Assembly (NCBI GenBank): GCA_033239125.1
Contig: BSWB01000004.1
Location: 83,790,501 to 83,854,500, forward strand
DNA length: 64,000 bases
Direction of reading: 5' to 3'
Origin: Fagopyrum homotropicum
Lineage: Eukaryota > Streptophyta > Magnoliopsida > Caryophyllales > Polygonaceae
Positions 46,301 to 57,332 of this stretch are shown piece by piece. The translations under genes and the position numbers were made by a program. The notes beneath the pieces are model-generated. The model saw nothing but the letters and a program-made list of their open reading frames with translations. It had not been told where the DNA came from and did no database searches. The first letter of the stretch is position 1, and the number at the start of each line of letters is the position of its first letter.

Positions 46301-46815
46301 CCACAAGGAATGATTCCAACAATTTTAATGAATAAGGGTATACGTATGAACTAGATTCGTTCCCATTCCGTTTCCGATTCCGGAGTTAAAACCAAACGGG
46401 CCCTTAATATATATTAAATAAAATTATCCGGAAATATACAAGGATCCAGACTATCCGTATATTCGGTAATCCGAGACGATCTACACATATCCGGATACTT
46501 AAAGCACCGATCCGTATCCGATCTGGACGAGATCAAAACGGATAATAAAAAAATCGGGTTGATGATCCACGGATATCCGGATGCCTAAATCAAATACATT
46601 AAATATATAATAAATAAAATTATTTGAAAAATATATAGTGATACGGACATTCGGCAATCCGAGACAATCTGCCTAAAACACCGTTCCGTATTCGATCCGG
46701 ATCAGATCAAAACGGATACTAAAACATCGGATTGTGCGAACTGATTAAAAAAAGTTTGTTGTGTGATCATAAGATCCATTCAGTTAGGTCAAGGAACCAA
46801 GTGGATAATTGTGAG
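43399..46815. repeat. Higher-order tandem array, period about 1.41 kb
   Basis: About 2.4 copies of a unit of 1.41-1.42 kb (after removing the MITE). Each contains three related blocks of about 183-196 bp that include ATTATCCGGAAATATATAG (at 44532, 44715, 44911 and 45943, 46422, 46618; one at 43487) and about 0.85 kb of single-copy spacer. The spacer holds GTGGATAATTGTGAGAGTCGG and two ATGTGGGACTATTATCTCA phrases. It is rich in CCGGAT and ATCCGGAT motifs and has no coding capacity. It is interrupted at 46815 by element G. Confidence 0.85.
46112..46403. mobile_element. Tourist-like (PIF/Harbinger) MITE, 292 bp
   Basis: Terminal inverted repeats of about 41 bp, imperfect, beginning GGGCCCGCTTGGTT and ending AACCAAACGGGCCC, flanked by a 3-bp TTA duplication (46109-46111 and 46404-46406). 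TTA/TAA duplication plus this terminal sequence is typical of Tourist-type MITEs. There is no coding capacity. It sits in the last copy of the tandem array. Confidence 0.92.
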
Positions 46816-49754
46816 TGTAACACCCCGAATCCGCGGGATATCGGGATGCTACGGGCGAGACCTCACAATGGGTCCCGACCCTTAGCTTGACAACAATTTC
46901 ACCGGATCTTGCAACAAGGCACAAATAAAGGCCAAAACCAAATACATTTTATGCAATGCAAAGAAACCCAAAACCAAACAAACCAAAGACTTCAGCCGAG
47001 ATACAACCGAAAGACCAAATGCTATACACGCGGCATACAATATATAATGAATACAAAACTCAAACACGACTCCAACCAAAACCCAATCCTAAAATGTACG
47101 GAACCCCGGCTGCCCACTCTTCCGGATCTCTCGGCCGCAATCCTAACCTGCAAGGCAATCTTCAACAATCGGTATAAAACCGTTAGCTAATATTCGAAGC
47201 ATTAGAATCAAGGTGAAAGGCACACACACAAGTAAATCAACATAACACACAATGTACACCAAATCACACAAGTCCGGTTTATTATCTTTTTATTATTAAG
47301 TCGTATCCCGTTCTAATTCAACTTCTTTTGTGACACGAGAATCTCCCGAAACTCGCCTCGGTCCCCACTTACCGCATGGAACGGTGGATGCCTCCGACCG
47401 TCTAACCACACAGGCTAGTCGCCAAGAACCTCCTAGCTCTACGCAAGAGCTAGGCAGCGATGTCACCGCCCGTTATCATACACTTGGGCCAAATAATATA
47501 AAGGTCGGTGGTTCTATTTCCGGTTTAATTATTATAACATAAAGAATAAACACACACAACCAAAAACACATAGATTCTAATACAAGGAATACGAGCTAAG
47601 TAAGTCCGGAGACTTACTTCGTCATCACACTCAACTCACAACACTCTCGCTTCCTTAGGGAGGAAGCCCATAACCTGCTCACAAGAAGATAACTATATCA
47701 ACAACAACCCACTCACAATAGAAGTCTTAGACTTCTATACAAATGATCTACGCGAGACCATTTGACTCTCAATTCTAGGACCGCATCCTAGAATCCCTCA
47801 TGCTCACATCACACTCTACAAAAGCTAGAAGTCCTAAGACTTCTAAACCCTCGGATCTCGCAAGATCATAACTCACAACACCACTAGGAAACTCTCGTTC
47901 TAGTCCACAACCTCAACAATCATACAACCTAAACCCCTAAATTCTCACAACTCAACCCACATTTAAAGCCATAATCACCTCACAAGATTATATCAACTCC
48001 TCAAGCCTTACAACATTTCACAAACCTCAACCACTCACCTAAGGTTCCGAGCCACTACTTGGCATTCACTCTAAGTTATACTAGATCCATCCTAGCATGA
48101 TACTAATACTAAACATAACTAAAACGAGGGGAAAGAATACTCACACGACGTCAAAAGACGGAAGTCGTTCAATGGATGTCGACTTGGACTCGTTAGGCTT
48201 TTATCGGGGCGCTTCCGAACCTAGCATCAAACTAAACAAATTTAGCATAACGCTAAATTTGGACATACAACATGGAATATAAAAGCTATAAGAATAACCC
48301 CCGTAGTTCAAATCCGAGTTCAAAATCTTAAAAACACTTTCCAGGTAATTTATATAATTTTAGAAACTTAGTCATAAACCGCAATTAAATCCTTGGGTCA
48401 TAATCCGAAATTAATCCAACTATGGCATAAAGATAATTTGCATAAAGTTGGGTTATAATTTGGAATATAAAATATGGGTCATTCCATGTAAATAATTCTA
48501 CAGGGGGTATAATAGTTCATTTCCAAAAATATGGGTAAAAATATGCAAATACAAAATAGGGGGTCACAAATTGTAATTGTACCAAATTAAGGGGGCCCGA
48601 AATAATGAAGGAAAAAGGGTTTTCAATTCCCCCTTTTTCATTTTTGTGAGCAGATATGGATCGGGGCGGCAGGGACATCCGGGCGGCTCCAAATGTGGGA
48701 CAGACGCAACGGAAGAGGAGCACAGGACGCCGGCGGCTTCGATCCCGGTTGGCACCAGCGGGGCGAGGCGAGGCAAGGCAGGAGCTTCCGGCAGTCTTGG
48801 CAAGCGAGACTCTTCTCCGGATGTTGGTGGAGGCACGGCAGATGGGAGGGCAGCTCTCCGGTGACCGCGACGCTGCTCAGGTAAGGCGTCGAAGGGTGGT
48901 CGAGGCGGGGTCTCCTTCTCCGGTTTGGTGGCTGCAACGAGAGAACGAGGCGGGCTGCAACGAGAGAACGAGACAGAGGGAGAGTGCTTGACATCGACAA
49001 GGCTGGGCTTGAACAAGGGCTGGGCTCGGGGCGAGGTGAAGCGCCAGGTCTCTAGTTTCCTTCCTCCGGTGGTTCCGATGGGCTCTCCGGCATCGTTGGA
49101 GAAGGAGGGTTGCAACAACCTGATGCAGAGAGGCTGGATTGATTTCCGAAGGTTGAGGTATAAGGTGGTGGTGTTTGCTTGTTGTAGCAGGTGAAGAGAG
49201 GAATGCAGGGGAGTCGCTGCTGTTTGCTGCTTGCTGCTCCAACAGGGGAGGTCTTCTTGTCCTCCTGGTTCGACTGGGAAGCAAAAGGAGAGAGGGGATC
49301 AGAAGCTAGGAGGGCTGGAGATTGAAGCTAAGTGAAGGGTTGAGAGGCTGAGGGAGTCGGTGTAGCAAGGCGAGGGGTCGAGAGGGTGAGCATCGAGAGG
49401 TTGACTCTGAGAAGTGGGTATAGGCAGCAGGATGGGGCAGTGCAGACTTGCGCTCTTCAACACGCAATGAATAAGAGAGGAAAATGTAGGGGAAAAAAAG
49501 AATAAATTAATAAATGGGAAAATATGGGAATAAAGTAAACCCGATCAAATGATTCGGAACGGGATTTTCGAATCGGGAATAAAAATTCCGACTTTTCCGG
49601 AAATAAAAAGACGGATACACGTGAACGTATAACTATACTCGGGAAAGGTATTTTACGCCTTAAAATAATTTTAAATAAAATACTCGAGATAATAAAATAC
49701 CGTTGAGAGTAGGAAAATAAATATCGAAACGCGTCCAATGAACGGGGTGTTACA
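46816..49754 (-). repeat. 3' LTR of element G
   Basis: 2939 bp from TGTAACACCCCG to CGGGGTGTTACA; the two ends form a 12-bp inverted repeat. It is nearly identical to 54088-57016 (five differences in roughly the first 390 bp). It contains a GC-rich block (about 48640-49440) that on the sense strand is pyrimidine-rich, as in transcribed LTR leaders. Open frames in this block are disrupted differently in the two LTRs. Confidence 0.93.
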
Positions 49755-52700
49755 TTAGATCCCCCTAAAAACAAGTTTCGTCCCGAAACTTGCTATGCGT
49801 CGAAGTTCTCGGTCCCTAAGGCCGAGGTATGAACTCTCAAACTAAGAAGGCTTAAACCTTCTAGTCTATACATATAATCTACTCAAACTACCACCGTAAG
49901 ATATATTAGGGCATATAACACAATCCCGTATACGACACAACTACACATACCATCACACATGCACATAACTCAACTAAGGAAAGAACTAGGCCTGACCCGT
50001 CGACCCTATCGATGCCACTAGCTCAACATAAAAACTTAACCAAAGATACTATCATAGGTCTCGGGTCATATATGTATTCCGTCAAGTGATACTCATGAAA
50101 CACTAGGTGAACACCTTCTACTCTCGGCGGTCACGTCAACCGGTAAAACACTTTTCCAACTCGCTCTAAGATCTCAAAAGGTCCGTTATATCAAAAACTC
50201 AACTTCTTCTTCGGGTCTTCCTCAATACATCACTTCTATTATGTAACTCTTTGCTTGTCTCTAGAAAAGAATATCGAACTTCCAATACACACTATTGGCT
50301 TTGGTTCTTGTCAGACCAAACTTGATGCTACGTTTCCTCAATTATTGTTGCGAGTTCTAAGTAATGAAGGGTACTTACTTCCCACCGCTTCTACTAACGA
50401 GACACGTATGCTATTACTCTTAAACCGTTCTCTAATACTCAATCAAGACCTTGTCTTGGTGAATCGCTTGTACACTTCAAACTTATCCTTCTTCGAGGCA
50501 ATTCCATAATAATTGCACCGATGAATCCCTTCCTAGCACTCATCAACTCCGTTGACCATTCCGTCTCGCTCCAACTTCGTTGCCGTCCGGAGTCGGTTTC
50601 ATGGATGGTGTCACTTGGAGAATCTCTCCAGAAATCCGGGAAAGGCCAGCACATCCAAAGAAACTTGTAACTTCTTCCACGTCCTTCGGGGGTTGCCATC
50701 CCGAGACAACTTGTCATACCAGTTTTCCTCTTCTTTCCGAGTAGATCCAAATATCTTATCTAGGCATTAGTAAGCCCATATGGGATCATTAAAACACGTA
50801 GTGACCATAGATGTCCGGGATGCCGTATTTGCAATATCCGAGTCTCGAATTCTCAATAGGCGGCAATCAGCCCTTAAATCATTCTTAGAAGATGTTACCG
50901 ACCCTTACAACCGGTCGAGTAGATCCCCTATCCGTGGTGAGGGATACTTGGTTCTTCATGGTTATCCCGCTCGGCTCACTGTAATCGATGTACAAACGGA
51001 GATTACCGCCTTTATTTTCGCAAACTGGTGTTCTCCTTAGAAACTTCAAACCAAGAGTTTAAGATATACTCCAATATGAACTTCAAATCAAAAATTCAAG
51101 ATAACATTCGGAGTTCTCTATAACATTTCACTAATTCTAATGAACTCTTATCAATAAGTTCTTACAATTGCTCCTTCACTTGCTTCTCCAACTCATGACT
51201 CTTCATAAGTGTCATTCCATACGGCGCCTTAGATATCGGAATTGATTCAAGCTTGTCCGTAGTGGCAAAATACTCATTCTTACGTTTTGGACTTCGTGAT
51301 ATCTCGAGTTCCGTCTTTTCTCCTCCCATCACATAACATAATTACCGACACAATCTTATCTTAGCACTTGACCGGTGGTCATGGTGCTAATGATCTACCC
51401 CGATCTGTTGGGGTGATGTCCTTCAAGCACATGTATTGCTCCATCTTCTGCTACAAGGTCGATCGTCTTTCTCATACACTTCCTTCACCTCCTGAACTCG
51501 TGGAAATTGCTAAAGTCTTCCGACTCTTGAAGCGTTGGTTAAGCAATAATCCAGCTTCATCCCTCTTTTCGCTTTTAAAAGAAAGGGACAACATCTCTTG
51601 ATCTCTCGCATGTGTTCCGTCACAAAGGTCTTAACCACACCTTAAGACAAACCGATACAAATTCTTCGCTTCTTCTGACCTTCCAACCTATGGGAGGAGC
51701 TTCCCGTATTCTACATAAACTTTACAATAGACTTTCCCTCTTCAAGTAAGCGTAGAAATTTACACTTCATTTTCCTTATGTAACGTCATTCCGACCCTAG
51801 AGGTTCTAACCTCAATCTTTCATATACTTCTCGTACATCACATGTCGACATCAAACTTCAAAACTTTGGTATCTCTTACTCTTGTTGGTCACCTTATGCA
51901 TCTCTTGGTATTTCATGAACAATCTTCACAACCGTACTAGTATGCTCCGTGGAGAACGCTAGAAGAAATTCCCATCCAAAACCACTGAAATATCAAATTC
52001 ATTACATCTCCAAGTACTAGCATCATAACTCTAAGCTTGTAGTGTTGTCCCAATCCAGATTCCTCATTTCACGTCATAGCTACTATGGCTTCGCCATGCG
52101 AGCCACAAAAACCTTGACTTAGTTGGGCCTGCGAAAATATAACATCCATCACCTTAGGACAACATATCATACATCCCGTTATGTATTCCCCCTTTATGCA
52201 TAATAACCATAGAAGACCCACCTTTCTCTTCGTCCTTCCGGTCCCCTTTTACCCTGATCCGTGTCATTCCTCCATATGACAACCCCATGACCTAAGAAGG
52301 TCGCACCATATCGTTACAATCCCTCCCCACGAGGTACGTTACCATCACTTATTAGAATCGATAAGATGTTACTTGATTAAAACGTTTATGCTTCCATTAA
52401 TACACCTCCTTATTACTGACATTCAGCCATCACGAATGTTCCAAGTTCTTGTTACCCCTCTTCATGATCCCACATCCTGGATTACTTTCCCCACCTATAG
52501 TCACCAGTATACAGACTACACCTGTGCATTCTCGGTGGAAATCTATTAGCTCATTAATAGCTCTTCCCAAGATCAACAACTTACCCTCCTACCACACTTC
52601 CATGTTACCATATTCCTGAAGGATACCCTTTCGGGGTACTCTGCCTTAAACTTCACTTAGTCATTTAACTCTTCACACCCTCCATCAACTCTTTTTGCGC

Positions 52701-54070
52701 TCCACGTTTCCTTCCACTTCTCTAAGATAACTATACCTTTCCAGCTCTTTCGTGTCATATGACCCACCTCTACACGCTTAACCGTTCTTCATAATGTTTG
52801 CAAAAGCACTTCTCAATTGTTCTGACATTAATTAGCCTCCACTCGCATTCCTCTCGTTGGTATCTTAAGTCTTTCTATCCAAGCTCCTTGTGTCATCTTT
52901 CATCTTCGGGATCATCATTTATACACACTTCCTCCTTCTCGTCGTTGCTTAGTCTTATCATCAAAATAGAAACCGGTAACTGCACGTGAATCCACACCAG
53001 CCCTTCTTCTCATAACTCTAGTAATGTCGACACTTCACTTATTGGTACCTCGTAAGCTTAACTTACGGTATCTTAAATCTTTAGAAATAGTTCGATCACT
53101 CTTCTCGTCTTGACTCCAATGCTTAGGAGCGCCTAAGAAAACTTCACATCTTAATGGGATATCACATAACCTTGCTAGAATGTCTCCATCTCTTCCTTAA
53201 TTCTTCTCTTTAGTTGTTCATGCGTCTTGTTAAAGACTTAAGCTCGTTATCTTAATTGGTCTCCTCATAGTACCATCACGGTTTCTTTATAACCACTTAT
53301 ACACCTTAACGTTGCTCTCTTTACTTGTATTGCTTCCATCTCGAATTCTCTTAAGTTGACTCAAAGTTCCCTTCTATTTGTTCGTCCTTGCCGCTAATGT
53401 CCTCCTTATCCTTCAAATAGTCTCTTTGGCATCCCCAAAAGGAGTCCGATGAATCGCCAAGGTGTTTGCCAAAACGTGATGCTCAACTCGGTACTTGAGC
53501 ATACTCAACATCGTATATATACTATCCTAATCCCAAAAAGGCGTTTGTCCAAGGGCAATGATAGCTTCCTATCATCTTAACTATAAGGTCCACTACTACA
53601 AATATAATATTAGCATACAATATGATTATATACCTATATATATCGATAAAAACACCATGCTACTACTATACATGTCCATATACAAGACTATATATGTCCT
53701 ATGTCCATCTTACTACTAATATAACACATCCGGAAATTCATTACATCACAACAAGGTCTAATACGTATAATCGTTCACATATATAACTATACACATAAAT
53801 CATGTCCATCATGCAAGTACAATCCACAAAGATACACATCAATTCCATCATGCATAACTACAAACCTCATATCTATATCTATATATACATATATATACCT
53901 ATCAAAATCCAATAAACTAAGCTACCGAGATCCGCGGAAGGAGTGGTGGTCCGTACATTCTACCCCGACTCATGCATGTGATTCGAAAACGAAAACTCAG
54001 AACCCGTGGGGTTCTGTTTATTCCTTATTCGGTCTTTAGAAGATTGCGAGTGCCATTGTTGTCAACCTAG
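49755..54070 (-). pseudogene. Decayed gag-pol interior of element G
   Basis: 4.3 kb on the minus strand with no long frame. Recognisable remnants: a PPT-proximal segment with the palindrome AAGTTTCGTCCCGAAACTT (49773-49791); the integrase C-terminus near 50070-50191 (NGPFEILERVGKVFYRLT, then a stop, then GVHLVFHEY); RNase H/connection near 50439-50750; and the RT start near 50905-51040 (NLRLYIDYSEPS, compare LRLCIDYRELN). The region 51041-54070, where the integrase core, protease and gag would be expected to have lain, shows no motif I can identify, and 53540-53900 is AT-rich low complexity. Confidence 0.7.
50439..50750 (-). pseudogene. Element G RT/RNase H remnant
   Basis: A 103-codon open stretch on the minus strand. 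Segments such as TPEGRGRSYKFLWMCWPF and RSWSETEWSTEL align in order with the Tekay-type segment in which the RT thumb (FLGLAGFYRRF) is followed by the W-SEE-C-AF-ELK region, but most conserved residues are altered. It is a decayed fragment and not a gene. Confidence rests on order and a handful of retained residues. Confidence 0.45.
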
Positions 54071-54083
54071 GGCTCTGATACCA
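54071..54083 (-). other. Primer binding site, initiator-Met type (element G)
   Basis: Minus strand TGGTATCAGAGCC, separated from the LTR end by 4 nt (AAAG on the minus strand). Confidence 0.92.
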
Positions 54084-54087
54084 CTTT

Positions 54088-57016
54088 TGTAACACCCCGA
54101 ATCCGCGGGATATCGGGATGCTACGGGCGAGACCTCACAATGGGTCCCGACCCTTAGCTTGACAACAATTTTACCGGATCTTGCAACAAGGCACAAATAA
54201 AGGCCAAAACCAAATACATTTTATGCAATGCAAAGAAACCCAAAACCAAACAAACCAAAGACTTCAGCCGAGATACAACCGAAAGACCAAATGCTATACA
54301 CGCGGCATACAATATATAATGAATACAAAAGTCAAACACGACTCCAACCAAAACCCAATCCTAAAATGTACGGAACCCCGGCTGCTCACTCTTCCGGATC
54401 TCTCGGCCGCAATCCTAACCTACAAGGCAATCTACAACAATCGGTATAAAACCGTTAGCTAATATTCGAAGCATTAGAATCAAGGTGAAAGGCACACACA
54501 CAAGTAAATCAACATAACACACAATGTACACCAAATCACACAAGTCCGGTTTATTATCTTTTTATTATTAAGTCGTATCCCGTTCTAATTCAACTTCTTT
54601 TGTGACACGAGAATCTCCCGAAACTCGCCTCGGTTCCCACTTACCGCATGGAACGGTGGATGCATCCGACCGTCTAACCACACGGGCTAATCGCCAAGAA
54701 CCTCCTAGCTCTACGCAAGAGCTAGGCAGTGATGTCACCGCCCGTTATCATACACTTGGGCCAAATAATATAAAGGTCGGTGGTCCTATTTCCGGATTAA
54801 TTGTTATAACATAAACAATAAACACACATAACCAAACACACATAGATGCTAATACAAGGAATACGAGCTAAGTAAGTCCGGAGACTTACCTCGTCATCAC
54901 ACTCAACTCACAACACTCTCGCTTCCTTAGGGAGGAAGCCCATAACCTGCTCACAAGAAGATAACTATATCAACAACAACCCACTCACAATAGAAGTCTT
55001 AGACTTCTATACAAATGATCTACGCGAGACCATTTGACTCTCAATTCTAGGACCGCATCCTAGAATCCCTCATGCTCACATCACACTCAACAAAAGCTAG
55101 AAGTCCTAAGACTTCTAAACCCTCGGATCTCGCAAGATCATAACTCACAACACCACTAGGAAACTCTCGTTCTAGTCAACAACCTCAACAATCATACAAC
55201 CAAAACCCCTAAATTCTCACAACTCAACCCACACTTAAAGCCATAATCACCTCACAAGATTATATCAACTCCTCAAGCCTTACAACATTTCACAAACCTC
55301 AACCACTCACCTAAGGTTCCGAGCCACTACTTGGCATTCACTCTAAGTTATACTAGATCCATCCTAGCATGATACTAATACTAAACATAACTAAAACGAG
55401 GGGAAAGAATACTCACACGACGTCAAAAGACGGAAGTCGTTCAATGGATGTCGACTTGGACTCGTTAGGCTTTTATCGGGGAGCTTCCGAACCTAGCATC
55501 AAACTAAACAAATTTAGTATAACGCTAAATTTGGACATACAACATGGAATATAAAAGCTATAAGAATAACCCCCGTAGTTCAAATCCGAGTTCAAAATCT
55601 TAAAAACATTTTCCAAGTAATTTATATAATTTTAGAAACTTAGTCATAAACCGCAATTAAATCCTTGGGTCATAATCCGAAATTAATCCAACTATGGCAT
55701 AAAGATAATTTGCATAAAGTTGGGTTATAATTTGGAATATAAAATATGGGTCATTCCATGTAAATAATTCTACAGGGGGTATAATAGTTCATTTCCAAAA
55801 ATATGGGTAAAAATATGCAAATACAAAACAGGGGGTCACAAATTGTAATTGTACCAAATTAAGGGGGCCCGAAATAATGAAGGAAAAAGGGTTTTCAATT
55901 CCCCCTTTTTCATTTTTGTGAGCAGATCTGGATCGGGGTGGCAGGGACATCCGGGCGGCTCCAAACGTGGGACAGACGCAACGGAAGAGAAGCACAGGAC
56001 GCCGGCGTCTTCGACCCCGGTTGGCACCAGCGGGGCGAGGCGAGGCGAGGCAGGAGCTTCCGGCAGTCTTGGCAAGCGAGACTCTTCTCCGGATGTTGGT
56101 GGAGGCATGTCTGATGGGAGGGCAGCTCTCCGGTGACCGCGACGCTACTCAGGTAAGGCGTCGAAGGGTGGTCGAGGCGGGGTCTCCTTCTCCGGTTTGG
56201 CGGCTGCAACGAGAGAACGAGGCAGGCTGCAACGAGAGAACGAGACAGAGGGAGAGTGCTTGACATCGACAAGGCTGGGCTTCAACAAGGGCTGGGCTCG
56301 GGGCAAGGTGAAGCGCCAGGTCTCTAGTTTCCTTCCTCCGGTGGTTCCGATGGGCTCTCCGGCATCGTTGGAGAAGGAGGGTTGCAACCTGATACAGAGA
56401 GGCTGGATTGATTTCCGAATGTTGAGGTATAAGGTGGTGGTGTTTGCTTGTTGTAGCAGGTGAAGAGAGGAATGCAGGGGAGTCACTGCTGTTTGCTGCT
56501 CCAACAGGGGAGGTCTTCTTGTCCTCCTGGTTCGACTGGGAAGCAAAAGGAGAGAGGGGATCAGAAGCTAGGAGGGCTGGAGATTGAAGCTAAGTGAAGG
56601 GTTGAGAGGCTGAGGGAGTCGGTGTAGCAAGGCGAGGGGTCGAGAGGGTGAGCATCGAGAGGTCGACTCTGAGAAGTGGGTATAGGCAGCAGGATGGGGC
56701 AGTGTAGACTTGCGCTCTTCAACACGCAATGAATAAGAGAGGAAAAGGTAGGGGAAAAAAAGAATAAAATAATAAATGGGAAAATATGGGAATAAAGTAA
56801 ACCCGATCAAATGATTCGGAACGGGATTTTCGAATCGGGAAAAAAAATTCCGACTTTTCCGGAAATAAAAAGACGGATACACGTGAACGTATAACTATAC
56901 TCGGGAAAGGTATTTTACGCCTTAAAATAATTTTAAATAAAATACTCGAGATAATAAAATACCGATGAGAGTAGGAAAATAAATATCGAAACGCGTCCAA
57001 TGAACGGGGTGTTACA
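54088..57016 (-). repeat. 5' LTR of element G, also 3' LTR of G2
   Basis: 2929 bp, same ends as the left LTR. To the left is the PBS; to the right (57017) is the polypurine tract and pol end of a further element, almost identical to 49755-50066. The LTR is thus shared by two tandem elements. Confidence 0.93.
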
Positions 57017-57332
57017 TTAGATCCCCCTAAAAACAAGTTTCGTCCCGAAACTTGCTATGCGTCGAAGTTCTCGGTCCCTAAGGCCGAGGTATGAACTCTC
57101 AAACTAAGAAGGCTTAAACCTTCTAGTCTATACATATAATCTACTCAAACTACCACCGTAAGATATATTAGGGCATATAACACAATCCCGTATACGACAC
57201 AACTACACATACCATCACACATGCACATAACTCAACTAAGGAAAGAACTAGGCCTGACCCGTCGACCCTATCGATGCCACTAGCTCAACATAAAAACTTA
57301 ACCAAAGATACTATCATAGGTCTCGTGTCATG
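57017..57332 (-). mobile_element. Element G2 interior, 3' end (interrupted by H)
   Basis: 316 bp nearly identical to the interior that follows the left LTR of G (49755 onward), including the palindrome at 57035-57053. At 57333 it is interrupted by the LTR of element H. The rest of G2 should lie beyond H, off the right edge. Confidence 0.85.

Larger units (their letters stand above)
46816..57016 (-). mobile_element. Tekay/Del-like LTR retrotransposon G
   Basis: Two LTRs of about 2.93 kb flank a 4.3 kb interior. Orientation is minus: an initiator-Met PBS lies beside the right LTR, and a purine-rich AGGGGGATCTAA tract lies beside the left one. Interior remnants of RT, RNase H and integrase C-terminus match the Tekay/Del pattern but are full of stops. 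The left flank is GTGAG in the tandem array. The right side continues into a second interior (G2) instead of flanking DNA. Confidence 0.87.

Noticed and set aside
43399..46815. The array as an LTR pair
   Set aside because: There are no TG...CA ends, PBS or PPT at unit borders; three units recur with a constant period.
48564..49284. LTR frames of element G as host genes
   Set aside because: The same sequence recurs in the second LTR with different breaks; no domain is recognised. It is kept only as a finding.
50255..51601. Plus-strand frames of 72-86 codons within element G
   Set aside because: They are antisense to the decayed pol, whose remnants are visible on the minus strand.
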